Program-made: the position numbers and the translations under genes
Assembly (NCBI GenBank): GCA_964036045.1
Contig: OZ038387.1
Span: forward strand, 22,195,637 to 22,259,636
DNA from: Eutreptiella sp. 'Long Island Sound 2002'
Lineage: Eukaryota > Euglenozoa > Euglenophyceae > Eutreptiales > Eutreptiaceae
Length of the DNA: 64,000 bases
Direction: 5' to 3'
Shown here: positions 29,690 through 40,874 of the stretch, one piece after another
How the letters are laid out: every line of letters starts with the position of its first letter
Position numbering within the stretch: the stretch's first letter is position 1
Notes under the pieces: generated by a model
Database searches by the model: none
What the model was told of the DNA's origin: nothing
The model's input: only the letters and a program-made list of their open reading frames with translations

Positions 29690-29716
29690 TATATATAAGG
29701 ATATATATATATATAA
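29690..29716. repeat. (TA)n microsatellite
   Basis: ATATATAAGGATATATATATATATAA, a simple TA-rich tract. Confidence 0.9.
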
Positions 29717-31490
29717 GCGTCCCGGAGGTGAAAAACGTACTTTCACCCCGGAGGAGTGGGGGGGGGGCTGTCAGAATTCTGGCTGGAATTGCGCCAAAAA
29801 TTGAAAACGGGTCGAAAAATGGTTTCGTAAATTTCTGGGAGTTCTTTGGGACCCCATTGAGTTGTGTGGAACAGTTCAAGCTCACTGTAATCATCTGTGG
29901 GCCCCTGTGACCCTCACAAGGTGACCCTGTCGCGCTGTAGAAATTCTGCAGCCTGAATTGTTTGTTGTGAGGGGGGGAGGGGAGCTGTCACCTCTCACGC
30001 CCGAATTGCCCCCTCCCCTGACCCTGACCCTTGTTGTTTACCCTGCGGTAACGCGAGCATGGCGATGCCAACGAACTCGGTACACGCACTGAAACATGTG
30101 GTTTACCGTGCGCACACGCGGACATGTTGTTGGTTGACAACACGGTATACGCACTGCAAACTGTCGGAGCTGGGTGGAGGCATAAACCTACAAAATTAAA
30201 GTTCAGACTTCGGGGAAGGAGAGCGGAAATTCGGCCACGCGGACCCCGGCCTCGGGCTTTGGACACCTGAACGCAACGGCTGCCGAACACAAAGAACAAA
30301 AAACAAAGAGAAAGACAAAGAGCAGGGGAATCGGGATGGGAACAAGAGGGGGGAGGAGGAAGTTGACTGATTGGCTGGCTGGACCCCTGGGACCGACCTG
30401 GAATGTTGTAAAAATTCAAAAATACATCAAAATCTGAATTTCGTAAAGTTGTGGTGGCCCCTTGGGACCCAACCCACCAATCCTCACCCGTTTCAGCCAC
30501 CCTGTAACTAAAACCGGCCCCTTGTACCCATGGGAAGGGGGGTACTTCACTGCTTGGCATTTCAGCACACTTTCAGGGGGGTAGAGGAGAAATATGGAGG
30601 AGAGATTGCACAAAAACGAATGTTGTCACCCTACCAAAGCAAAAACAGGACCACGCAACCTCGTAAGGAAGGGGTCGGGCAATGTAATGTGCCCTACACC
30701 GCCTAGGGCAACGCATTTCCGACACACGGGCCGAAAGGATGCAGAGCAGGGTATGACATGTTTGCAAATGTGATGAATCCTAACTTAACATGCTACCAAA
30801 CACATGGAGAGGGAGAAATATCGGCTGAGGCCCCTCATGACTCGTAAGCAGTGCGGCAGGACCACTCATTCTTCCAAGCAAGGGGTCATCATGCCTGCTT
30901 GAACCCCGCAAACCCCAGGCCACGCACTCCCGGAGGAACGGCGAAGGATTCACAAGGTAGCAATGCAATACGTCAGAAATTCAGGGTAGTTTTTTTGGCA
31001 TGTCACTGAGATTTATGATGCTTGTTGGATCCTGAAAATGACAAAGGTAGCTCAAGAGTGATGCACAACAGATCCATGCATGACATCCTTACAGCAGGGC
31101 CACAATGATGCAAAGGGCCGAGCCTCGGGATCCTCACCGTGACGGTAGGGCCACACAAGAAGGGTCGAACCAAAACCAAAAATTCAGAAAATTAGTATCC
31201 TATCACAATGTCAAGACAAATGGTCAGCAGTGCATCAGTTTTAGCTACCCAGCCAAAAGAATTTCAGAAATTCTGTGCGAGGTCAAAAAGATATTCTGAT
31301 TGGCCCTGAAATTCAGAATGTAGGGTAGTAAATTAAGCGTGGTCCTGAAATTCTGATGTCCCAACCCTCTTGACTGCAGAATTTGGCAACAAGGACGCGA
31401 TCAGGACTCACAATCCCGAAGGAAGGGCCGAGATCATTAGACTATGCCACTACACACTTTACCGGGAAGAGTTGAGACCACAAGTGTAGG

Positions 31491-31760
31491 CTAATGCACT
31501 ACAACCACACGTTCTTCCGCATTCCGGGCCCGACGGTTCTTCGGGGCCTTGTTGGCATTGGGCTTCCGGACGTGCCACAGTACCATTGCGTACCAATCGT
31601 GGTCATCACCCGGGTACCAGTTATAGATCGCCTGGTTGATCCAGAACCGGTAGTCACACATCGGAGGCCATGACGTTGACGTTGCCATGGAGGTCCCGAG
31701 GGCCGGCAGGATGGCCACGTGGCCTGAGACGCCCCCTTCACGGAAATTGAACTGGGGGCC
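31491..31760 (-). pseudogene. Reading-frame tail downstream of the AlkB-like frame
   Basis: The 31718-31491 frame reads CDYRFWINQAIYNWYPGDD and WYAMVLWHVRKPN, rich in aromatic residues and protein-like. It may be the C-terminal continuation of the AlkB-like protein after a frameshift or intron near 31770. No domain is recognised. Confidence 0.35.
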
Positions 31761-31772
31761 CGCTTGGCACGC

Positions 31773-32336
31773 TCAACGGTCATCAGGACAATGACGGGAC
31801 TCCGGCAAGACATCCCACGACATCTTCCACTCCTCAAAGAAGTGGTGTTTCTTGTGGTGTTGGCTTGGGGACACGGCGATGAGGACCCCGGCACTCAGCG
31901 TAAAGACCTGGACACCCGGGCCTTCAAGATCCACCGGGACTTCAAACAAGTGCGTCGCATCTTGCTGAGTGACCACCGAGTCCTTCAAGAACTCCGGCGC
32001 GAGGTATCCACGGTACATGATGCTTGCCCGTGCTCCCGTTCCCTCAGGGGTAGCCTTCCATACTCCGTGCCATAGATTGGGTGTGAAGAACACCACCCAG
32101 TCCATGGGCAGGGGCATGACACGGCACACAGGCTTGCCTTTACCCATGGAGAGCTGTAGTATCCCGTCTTGCCACAGCCTCACCACCATGACCAGGGCCT
32201 GAGCACCGGATGAGTTGACCTCGTTCTGCATCTTGGCACACACCATTGCCCAAAGCGCTTGGTGGTCTTGATGAATCCCAATACAACGTGGACCAATAAG
32301 CTGCGAATGGGCACCAAGCTTGGATTGAACATGCAT
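31773..32336 (-). pseudogene. AlkB-like 2-oxoglutarate/Fe(II) dioxygenase frame
   Basis: 187 codons. It contains the full iron and cosubstrate signature in order: H22-Q-D24 (CIGIHQDHQ), H90 (TPNLWHGVW) and R103-(5)-R109 (ARASIMYRGY). HxD, a distal His 50-70 residues later and R-x5-R 13-17 residues after that is the arrangement of AlkB-family oxygenases, which demethylate DNA or RNA bases. Only 21 residues precede HxD, so the nucleotide-recognition lid of AlkB is missing or lies upstream in another frame. It sits 122 bp after the chromodomain tail of element C, on the same strand. It could be an accessory ORF of that element, a captured gene fragment, or another double-stranded beta-helix oxygenase. 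No alignment was possible. Confidence 0.5.
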
Positions 32337-32338
32337 GG

Positions 32339-32358
32339 CTATATAAAGCTATATAAAG
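32339..32358 (-). promoter_or_regulatory. Paired TATA-like sites before the AlkB-like frame
   Basis: CTTTATATAG occurs twice in tandem on the minus strand, directly upstream of the ATG at 32336. A TATA box normally lies about 30 bp before the start of transcription, so either the real start codon is further in or these are chance AT-rich sequence. Confidence 0.25.
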
Positions 32359-32458
32359 TTCTGCACATAGCCGGGAAAGGTGATGTGTGCGCATGACAAG
32401 GGCAACAAGACACGCAACAGGTGACAGACAAAATTCAGCCCGAAGTAGTGAACTACTG

Positions 32459-32973
32459 CTAAAAAGGTGTATCATTCTTGAATGAGGCTATCAAGGCCTC
32501 CCAGGCCGTTTGTTGCGTAGTCTGGATAACTAGACGGGCGTCAAACTCCGCATGCAATGTAGAATTTGGTGCCGAACGGGCCAGCACTTGGCGAATGTCG
32601 CTAAGTTGGAGGTCAATCTTATGTTTCTTCTTGTACTGGGTCCAGAGATCATTAATATTGTGCATGAATGCACTAGCGGGCTGAAATTCAGTCTCTGGCT
32701 ACCCGCTGTACTTGACCTCCCACTCTATGTGCTTACGGCGCCCCCGTCCAACCGTCGTATGAGAAACAATGTCCTCAATGACGTACTTGTCGGACTCGAC
32801 CAGAAACTCTTGGTCCGTGTAGTAGTGCAGAGGATGCTGATCCCTGATAGCTTACAGAGTTCGCTGAAAAACTGGGCCGTAACCAGATGGTCCTGGTCTG
32901 AGGAGATCTCTTGGGGCATACCCATGACGGGTACCACCCTCTCCAGATATAGATCCGCTAGACCAAGTGCGGT
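32459..32973 (-). pseudogene. Element C integrase fragment, chromodomain and C-terminal tail
   Basis: The integrase piece is LTALGLADLYLERVVPVMG followed by MPQEISSDQDHLVTAQFF, the region around the second catalytic Asp. After a frame change the chromodomain follows: KYVIEDIVSHTTVGRGRRKH, then IEWEVKYSG, with a TAG at 32699-32701, then PETEFQPASAF. A helical tail of about 65 residues ends at 32459 (MHNINDLWTQYKKKHKIDLQ). The integrase N-terminal zinc module, first Asp and final Glu are absent, so it is inactive. Confidence 0.65.
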
Positions 32974-33151
32974 CAGGGTCTTACTGCATGGCCCTGCATG
33001 GCACTACGCATTTTTTCTTAGCCAGTTGCTCCATTCCTTGGAGATCACAACTTTTCAAACACGAAATGCGCACGATCCGAGAAGTCTAATTACACCACTG
33101 TGTGTATCATGGAGACCTGTAGCCATCGGCGTCATTTGAAATCCAAATCCT

Positions 33152-33664
33152 TTAATTCTGTGTCTCCAAAGCAGATATTTCAGGTACCCAGAATTGCGCC
33201 TGCGGTAAAAGCCTAGGTGAGTACAGCCTGGTTTTCTCGGTTAACACATTCTTAAGGGCGTTGACGTTGGTTTTGTTCTCATAGGTCCAATGATTTCGGG
33301 CTTCCTTAGGTGTTAAGTTGATTTTCTTCCTAATTTGAGTCACTCCAGTGGATGTCCGTGGGGCATTAGGGTCCCTAGGCTCATATTGATATTTTCCTTG
33401 GAGGGCATTCATCAGTGGTGCTGCCATTTGGGCAAATGTGTCAATATACACCTGATACCAGCCCATGAGCCCAAGTAATCCCTTCATGTGTTTAGCTGTT
33501 TTGATATCCTCCCATTTCCATTCTTTTACTGCCGAGATTTTGGTGGGACTCAGATATCTACATCCATCTTTAAGGATCTGACCCACATACTGGACGATCC
33601 GTTTGAATAGATGCACCTTGGAGGGCTTAACTGTTAGCTGAGCTTCCTCCAGTGTATCAACCAT
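33152..33664 (-). pseudogene. Element C RT thumb/connection
   Basis: LTVKPSKVHLFKRIVQYVG, then SPTKISAVKEWKWEDIKTAK and GLLGLMGWYQVYIDTFAQM, match the Ty3/gypsy region just after the RT active site. The frame then degrades towards a position where RNase H should begin (LKNVLTEKTRLYSPRLLP). It is one base out of frame with the upstream RT piece. Confidence 0.78.
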
Positions 33665-33689
33665 CTTGCATAGGTCCTCATAATGCGCC

Positions 33690-34121
33690 TCAAAATATTT
33701 CCTGAGCGTTCTCGGTTATTGCTTTTTGCTGGATTGTGAGCTTGTCCGGCTCTAAAACGTTCCGTCCTGACGACGATAGAATGTCATCAATGTAGGGTCC
33801 GGGTTGAGGACAATTGCGTGTCACATATTGGACCATGCGTTGGTAGGCTGCAGGCGCCACCTTAACACCCATTGGAAGGACATTCCATTCAAAAATGCCA
33901 AATGGAGTACAGAACGCAGTAAGATGCTTGCTGTTCTCCTCCACATGCATTTGATGAAAACCATCCTCCAAATCGATGATGGAAAAGATAAAATTGCCCT
34001 CCTGGTGGGCAATTTGTTCCTCAATGACAGGCAGCCGAAAACTGTTGCCCTTTAAGCAGGAATTAAGATGACGGTAGTCAATGATCAACCGCCAATCATT
34101 TTTTCCTGGCTTCGCCACCAA
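33690..34121 (-). pseudogene. Element C reverse transcriptase palm
   Basis: Clear RT motifs: KPGKNDWRLIIDYRHLNS, then FSIIDLEDGFHQMHVEE, FGIFEWNVLPMGVKVAPAAY and the active site PYIDDILSSS. All three catalytic aspartates are present. It is in frame with 34161-34850 across one TGA at 34161. Confidence 0.88.
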
Positions 34122-34160
34122 GAACGCTCTGGCGACCCATTGTGGCTGTCCTTTTGCACT

Positions 34161-34850
34161 TCAAAACATGCCACGGTCCTTGAACTTCACGATTTTATCC
34201 CAAAACGCTTTTTCGCGTTCACCCACGGCTCGTATGGGCTTATCAGCTCTGGGGCCAGCATGTTCAGGCAAGAGCTCCAAGCGGAGCGTAGAACGTGGCC
34301 CACTTGCCTTTTTGGCTGACGGCGTCACATCCTGAGTGCGAATGGGATTAAAAACGGTTTTTTCATACCGAGCCATAATTTTGGCCTTGAGGTCTTCATA
34401 TCGTTCCCAGTCCTCATCCCACTTGATGACAGACCGGATGTGGCGGCAGTAGCCTTGTACCCAATCATGCTGGCTTATCTCCCCAGGACGCAGACTAGAC
34501 CTATCGACACAAGACTCATTCATTACCGGGGGTGTAATTACCATTTGCCACTCATGCATGGCATCAGACGCCTCCATACTGGAGTAGTTGAGACCTGGGG
34601 ACGCTTCGGGGTCTGACTGAAGGATGTCCCCTAACTTGGCCCATTTGGTTGCTTCGCGATGTGCCCGTCGCCGCATCTGGGGGCATTCGACCTGTACGGG
34701 CAAAACTTGTTTTACCTGATGGTTAGAAGTACCATGCATGAGCGATTCTAAGGAAGGCTTGGGTTGTGTGTGTGTGAAAAGGGAGCGGAAACTGTGCACT
34801 CGTGCGGTTGTAGGGCGACACGATCTCCGCGGGGAAGGGTGGAGTCCCAT
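34161..34850 (-). pseudogene. Element C RT N-terminal lead
   Basis: The second half is protein-like and charged (DWERYEDLKAKIMARYEKTV, then REKAFWDKIVKFKDRGM) and runs into the RT fingers after a TGA. The first 60 residues are less certain, as 34748-35101 in another frame also looks coding (EVVVDWVDVLVGEPLFVDHD). The role is a linker before RT. Confidence 0.5.
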
Positions 34851-36204
34851 ACAATGCGCTGCTTGTCGGCGGTATCCGCTGCTTCCGCCTGTGACTCATC
34901 AGGATTCCATCCAAGCGCATCTACTACAACTATACGATACTCCCTATCGGCTGAGCGTACCTTACCATCATGATCTACAAAAAGAGGTTCACCGACCAGC
35001 ACATCTACCCAGTCTACTACCACCTCGCTCAGCGACAACCACCAATCGCTCTCCTTACATGTCGGGACAAAAGCGATACCTCGGCCTTGCTCAAACTTCA
35101 ATTTTTGGACGGTTTGGTCTCACAGCCTATCGGGGGGATGTAACCAAAGTTTTCTCCGGCCCATGGCTGTGACAACCCGTTTGCTAATCCCAATATTTCC
35201 GGAAACGAGCAAGCCGTTTACTACTGAACACATCCGTAAATTCCCGGAAATGAAACATGTCAATCAGCGACTTTGCCCATCGCTCAATGCGAAGGACAAT
35301 ATCCTGGCGGACTGCCAAATCATCCCCATCACGCAGCCATTTTTGCCGCGCTTTGCGTCTGGCCGCGGGTCTGAGCATGCCGAATATTGCCTCGACCCTC
35401 ATGGGTACGGAATGAGGACTTAACCGCCTTGATGCTCGTTCGTAGCACCTTGGACGGCCCACCGCCGCTGGTGTCGCTAGCTGCAATGTCAGAACTGACT
35501 CTAGAATCAGTTGCGCAATCTGAATTTTCAAAATCTGCCCACAGATCTAAGTCTGTCAACGCCAGACTTTCACATGTAACCGCCCTCAACTCGGTAACCT
35601 GCGCTGAGTTTATACAGGCCGATCCCCACGACGAAGGGTTGGCGCCGGGCTGGCCTACCGTGGCGCGGTTACTGACACTTGGTAACTCGGTTTCCATGCT
35701 GCCTGTGACCTCCTCTACAACCAACTCTGGTTCAGTACCAGTGAACTCCGCTAATGTGTTAGCAAGCAACACTGCCACCCTGTGTGGCAGACCAATGCCC
35801 ATTGCAGGTCCAGTGTGTCGTACTGGGACCAAGGCCTTGGGTTTATGTGTAGGTACTGGAGGAAACTGCTCCGTACCCGACAGATCGCCACTGTTGGCTG
35901 GGTCCACCCTGATTGTGACCCTTGATGCTGTCTCAATAGGCCACCAACAAAGAACACACAAGTCCTTGCACTAGCCCCAGGGCTTGGTTCACTGCAGAAA
36001 TCTGATCAGCGGTCTCACTGCCCGCCTGAATCATGCCAGCCCTGTGCGCTGCCACGCAAAGGGTAATATATGTGCACACCAAGAGGACATACTCTTGTGC
36101 GCGAGATGGAGAAAGTAAGGTTAGTGTGCTTGATGAAACCGGAGAGCTTTGGGCTCCCTCTTCCTGGGAGGGGGGGTTGGGCTTACCCGGGGAGGGAGGT
36201 ACCG
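34851..36204 (-). pseudogene. Element C dUTPase-to-RT linker, decayed
   Basis: Minus-strand pieces in shifting frames (35961-35329, 35531-35184, 35101-34748) include RIERWAKSLIDMFHFREFTD and TELRAVTCESLALTDLDLWA. No domain is recognised. They are kept as part of the polyprotein because of position and strand. Confidence 0.35.
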
Positions 36205-36677
36205 TACCTTTGGCTGTGTCTGTAGTACCGAACCCGCTGGAACCGCCTTCCGTGGCTTGTAATTCGGAGACTCGTTGACTAAAAGATTTAGATGAAGTTC
36301 GAGGGTCAGTTGGGCGACTTTATCTCCTTGTCGCACCACATGATCCTGAGGTGCTTGTTTGCTTAAGAAATGTCGACTTCTCACGTGTAATTGTGATCGA
36401 TTACCCCTGCCCCTACCCATAACGCTAACTTGCTCGCTTTCCCTGACCTGTCTTGAATCTTACCGTAAGTGAAAGCGGGGGTAGTGAATGCTAACCCCGT
36501 GGGTACCCGTTGCTGTCCTCCGGAAGGAATGAGAATATCGGCTGCGGCGTACAAATCGTAGCCTGCGGACCCGGGCGTACCCTTTGTTGGTAAAATGGAT
36601 TCTGGTCTGACCTGTTTGACCTGAAGAGGATTTGAAGAAATATGAGCTTGAATGAGTTCGACGAGAGTAGGAGACAT
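36205..36677 (-). pseudogene. dUTPase domain within element C
   Basis: All five trimeric dUTPase motifs can be found in order: motif 1 TPGSAGYDLYAAADI, motif 2 KIQDRSGKASK, motif 3 GAGVIDHNYT, motif 4 VVRQGDKVAQLTLE and motif 5 EGGSSGFGTTD. Motifs 1-3 are in one frame (36677-36381), motif 4 in a second after a one-base shift at motif 3, and motif 5 in a third near 36230. dUTPases hydrolyse dUTP and keep uracil out of DNA. They occur in betaretroviruses and non-primate lentiviruses and in few LTR retrotransposons. Here it lies between protease and RT. The frameshifts mean this copy is inactive. Confidence 0.8.
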
Positions 36678-37322
36678 ACATGGGGGGGAGAGCGGAGAGG
36701 AGAGAGGAGAGGAGGGATGAAGCGAAACATCTTGACCGGCTGACTCTGATGATGGGGCTGCTGTGGCTGGTCAGAAAGACTGATCAGCCGGTGATTCTGT
36801 GGCTGATGGGGAAATGAAGATTGATGGACGTCGCGGACGCCGAGTTGGGGTAGGGGGGCGTTGCTCGTTGGCGTATGCTGAGAGATCCACCAACCCTTGT
36901 AGGTTGGCGAGACTGCGTGATAATGAAGGAATCGTGATGACCTTTTTCTCTGACATTGATGTACGGGGTTCGTACGATACCCCCCTCCTACATTGAGCCA
37001 ACCCTTGAAGAGTCCATCCTGGCTCAGGCTCCCCGAAGGATCGCTGAAAACACCAAAACACATGCCTTCTGTCGGCACCTGACCTATGTGGTCCCATACT
37101 AAGTGCAATGAACGGTGACGACGTGTGTTGACACAATCAGACTGGAAATATTCAAGCTTGTTGTCCAGAAAGCTGACTGTCGGTGCCGTGGTGGCATCTG
37201 AAGACCTACGGGCTTCGGTGGTAAGTTTATCAACATGTTGTTTGCCACTCAAACACGACTGAGGCGTGATGTCGGGTGCCACCCACTTAAAATACTGCGG
37301 ACGAACTAACTCTGTGCAATAT
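36678..37322 (-). pseudogene. Element C protease-to-dUTPase linker
   Basis: Minus-strand frames include MSEKKVITIPSLSRSLANLQ and LVDLSAYANEQRPPTPTRRP in one frame and MAGAHIQAEYCTELVRPQYF in another. They are Pro/Ser-rich with no domain recognised and probably belong to the polyprotein linker. Confidence 0.4.
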
Positions 37323-37748
37323 TCAGCCTGAATATGTGCTCCTGCCATACTCCAACATACCCCCATGTTGATAAGCCGGCTTCTGCATTCTCTGAAAACT
37401 ATCCAGAATCACTAGGGCGTCCCCTCCAGGCACTACTTCTAACCCATACCTCAACAAGAAGGGAAACCCCAATATCAGGCGACGTCCTATGGCGGCCACA
37501 TGTATGAAGACTTGTACGCACTTAAACACTCGTAACCCTTCAGGTGTCTCTACCGGTGCCTGTACGGTAGACAAGACACCCTTACGACCACCTGACAAAG
37601 GCTTACGGCCTACAGTCACCAGCTGAACTGGATGAGGTGCGTTGATCAGTGCCGCGCTTTGGTAAAGATCTTCTCCGGCTAAGACCTCAATTTGTGGCCC
37701 AGTGTCAACCAAAGCCGGACATGATTTCAGGCACGTTGAGGGAATCAC
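37323..37748 (-). pseudogene. Element C aspartic protease
   Basis: The catalytic motif is CPALVDTGPQIEVLAGEDL (D-T-G), with a flap-like region VTVGRKPLSGGRKGVLSTV and the C-terminal RRLILGFPFLLRYGLEVV (normally hydrophobic-G-x-D/P-F-L). The length of about 120 residues suits a retropepsin. The preceding frame (37971-37705) leads in with VELVVSSGIQLSDSLNVP and overlaps it, showing a one-base shift near 37735. Confidence 0.75.
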
Positions 37749-37795
37749 TCAGCTGGATGCCTGATGAAACTACGAGCTCAACCATTTTGTTGGTC

Positions 37796-39515
37796 TTTCT
37801 CTTCTTGGGCTTCAGCGGGAACCAGAGGACTTCGGTTCCTGCCTCTTCCAGCTGAATTGGAGACACGTGGATATCTGGCGACTGATAACGTGACAGCACC
37901 CTGTTAACATCCACAGTGCGAACTGGCCGTCGGCGGGGCTTGCCATTGGCCGATAATCTGGGGCGTGGCATCCGGGCGCCTCTGTCGCGTGGAGCACGCG
38001 ACTTTAGAAGCTTGCCATCTCCCTACAACTTTGTTGGGCAATGCTTCGCGTGGTGCCTCTTACCACCACATCGACAACAAACGTCATCTGGTTTTGCTGA
38101 TGAGCGAGACCGTGAGCAATCCTTGGAATTTGAACCTTGCCGACGCTGCTCCTGAGAGTTTCAGCGTCTGTCCCGGGACCCTCGTCCTCGGTCCTTGGAC
38201 CCTGGCCCGCGATCTTGGGAACGATGGCGGTTCCGTGTATCATGATCGCGGTCCTTAGACCCCTTTCGTTCTCGAGATCTCCGTGACCGCTCTTGTGAGC
38301 CGCCCTTGCTGGGACACTCAGATGCCCAGTGACCCTTTTGGCCACAACGATTACATATATTGTCTGATTTGGCTCTAGATCGCGATTTGGACTGGCTCCG
38401 TGGACCCTTTCGAGGAATAGTCTTTTTGTCGTCCTTTGGATGGGGACAGTGACGTGCCCAGTGGCCCGGTTGACCACAATTCGCACAGTTGTTCCACCGT
38501 TGCTTGGACTTCTGGATGTCTTCCTTACGCCGCTGGCTGTAGGAAGATGCGTGGGACGTATTGCTGGTGACGCTATCCCGGCGATTCCGAAAATCACGAG
38601 GTGCGCCTGATTGAGAATGAGAGCGCTTGGACTCCCCACCATGTCGGTTGCCATCGTGACTTTTAATGCGAGACCGGTCACCCGTCCCACCTCCTTTACT
38701 TCCAAAAGCCCGCACCTCCGGTGCTTCGGAGCCACTAGGATTATTCATATACTCCTCCTGTTGCTCCTGGTACTCCGGAGCCTGGATGAGAGGCAGCATC
38801 ATGAGGAAAATTTCCAGGTAGTTGAACTCAACCCCCGCATACTCTGCCTGCAAACCGTAAAGTTTGTTGTATGCTGCCTTGACTTCCTTGTCTGCTGGCA
38901 CATCTTTGGTGTGTTGTTTAAGAACAGCAAGCAACTGTGCAGTCGCGCGCCACATTGTTACACCATCAGGGATGTCAGCTGCTTCTTCCATCCAGTCTGA
39001 CATCCAGTCTGCTAAAATGCTGGAGGTCAAAACAACCTTAGGGAAGTGTCGTGCGCGCCAACCGGCTTCCAGACGATGGATGTTTTCCATCACTCTTCCA
39101 GTGATGCAGAACCAGAGATCCTTCAACGACATGTCTTCGCGATCATATGCCTTCTTGATCCTATCCCTTACACACTCATTTTCTATGGCCGCGATTAGTA
39201 TCTTTGCCTGCTGGCCTTGGTCAATTCTGTTGGCATGGTTACGCCTCCAGCGAAGCGTTCTGTGGATCCAACACTCCTGAGGGGCAGGCTCACCATCCAA
39301 AACAGGCACTTCGGCCAGTTTTTAAGGGCCTTCTTTGTCCTCGGATCGAGCCAAAAATTCTTATGCTCCCAGAAAATCCATTCATTGGATGCCGCCGTTG
39401 CATTCCGCGGGATGTCCGTGAAAGACTTAAACGTCAAAAGAGGCTTGCCCTCCTTGAAAGCCATTTCTACGGGAATACCAGTGGGCTGAATTTTAGCCCG
39501 TTTCTGTATGGTATC
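37796..39515 (-). pseudogene. Element C gag capsid and CCHC nucleocapsid, copy 1
   Basis: A capsid-like helical region (QAKILIAAIENECVRDRIKK, then SLKDLWFCITGRVMENIHRL) precedes an Arg/Ser-rich nucleocapsid. It has three knuckles of C-(2)-C-(4)-H-(4)-C form: CANCGQPGHWARHC, CNRCGQKGHWASEC and, after a frame change, CRCGGKGHHAKDC. RS repeats between the knuckles look like RNA-binding linkers. The main frame is 38161-39309, with the third knuckle in 38004-38735. Confidence 0.8.
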
Positions 39516-40013
39516 CTACTTCAGCTGTGCGGCTGTGCGATATGCCTTTCCAGGAATGAAGTAACTGTCTTGAAAATAGGGGGCAATCTGGAACCAGCGA
39601 ATGTCTCCGTGTACCCCAAAGACTCCGGGCAGCGGTCCATACGGGCCACTTCTCCACCATCCTTGCGGTTCCCGCAAGCCTTCAAGGGGATCACAACGCC
39701 GCTCGGTTCCATTGTAACTACCATACCGGACACTACGTAGGCTATCCCTACTGCTACGCCTATGCCGGTCGGCGGGCCGATCATACCAAGCCCTACCCCT
39801 AGTTTCAGACCTCTCAGACCGTTCTGACCTACGGTCTTCATACCAGGGACCATTTCTTTCACGCGCGGGTTGCTGTCCGGGACCGGAGCGGTCTAACCGA
39901 GGGGGCCGGGAATTGTCCCGTGGCCCCGATTCCCCTAGACTTGGAGTCGTCTTGTATTCCAACCGCGTCAAGCGCTCATCCAAGTAATCATATGCCTCGG
40001 CGTCCGCCTCCAT
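39516..40013 (-). pseudogene. Element C gag central piece, copy 1
   Basis: 165 codons rich in Arg/Asp/Ser (DRRSERSERSETRGRAWYDR), starting AEAYDYLDERLTRLEYKT. An in-frame TAG separates it from the capsid frame. The equivalent in copy 2 is 48504-48809 and is broken earlier by a TGA. Confidence 0.6.
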
Positions 40014-40874
40014 TCGTGCCCAAACCTAATTCATCTAATCTCGGAATTGCTGCATGTCAGCTTCAAGGCAATCCATACTCGGACCTCCTTTGGGGGATGA
40101 CCCTGTGGCTGAGTGCTCAAATGGCCAAACCCGAGCGGCGACGCAACTGGCAGGCGAAGCAGCCACGCCGCCCGCACCGCCCGCCCAGCCACAACGCGAG
40201 GAGCCCGCCGTGGACGCCACGGAGGAAGCGGGGGGACCCCCACAGCGGAAAGAGCGCCACCGCCAGCGGCGGACCTACCCGCCCGGGGACGACCCCGAGC
40301 GGGGATACCTAGCGGGGTGACGGGCCAGCCAAAAAACCACCACGCCAGCACGCCGGCCAATCGCCCGCCAGACATGGCGGCACGCGGAAGCGGCGAGGCA
40401 ACCGGACGCTGGCCAACCCGGTACCGGACCTAGGAGACCAACGCGGGACGCCGAGCATGCCGCCGGCCTCCCCTCACCAACCACCCACGGGGCGCAAACC
40501 GCGGGTCACGCGGGCACCGCCCCATCCACGGCCCCAGCACACCGCAGCGACGCAGGCGCGCCGGGGGACGCCGCATCCGGCGAGGCTCCGACACGGGGCC
40601 CGCCTCCAGCGCACGCGGAGTCCAAAGCCCGGGCAACCACACCCGACATGCCCAAGCCCGCCGCCGACAGGGGAACGTCGCCCGGCGGACACACCCGCGA
40701 CGAAGACTCTTTCGACGCCTTCATGGAGTCCTGCAGGAGTGCCCCCCACACGGACCCAACGCCGGCTGCCCTGCGCGGCCACCCAGAGCCACAAGACGAC
40801 CATACAGGGGGCACACCCCTCACGGTGTCCCGCCAGACAACACTGAACACGCCGCTGCCACGGATGACGGGCAC

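Larger units (their letters stand above)
27851..31490. other. Gene-poor region, 3.6 kb
   Basis: No supported gene on either strand. It contains simple and tandem repeats listed separately, G-runs at 29757-29767 and 29970-29980, and scattered short open frames with no domain or codon bias. Confidence 0.5.
37795..40115 (-). repeat. Duplicated gag/protease-lead segment of element C, copy 1
   Basis: Near-identical direct copy of 46603-48911. On its left it continues naturally into the protease; on its right it ends abruptly against GC-rich foreign sequence. Both copies share the TAG after FRD at their right end, so the damage predates the duplication. Confidence 0.9.

Noticed and set aside
32339-32358. 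A strong promoter for the AlkB-like frame
   Set aside because: The TATA-like pair is too close to the first ATG to place a normal start site upstream of it, so it is listed only at low confidence.
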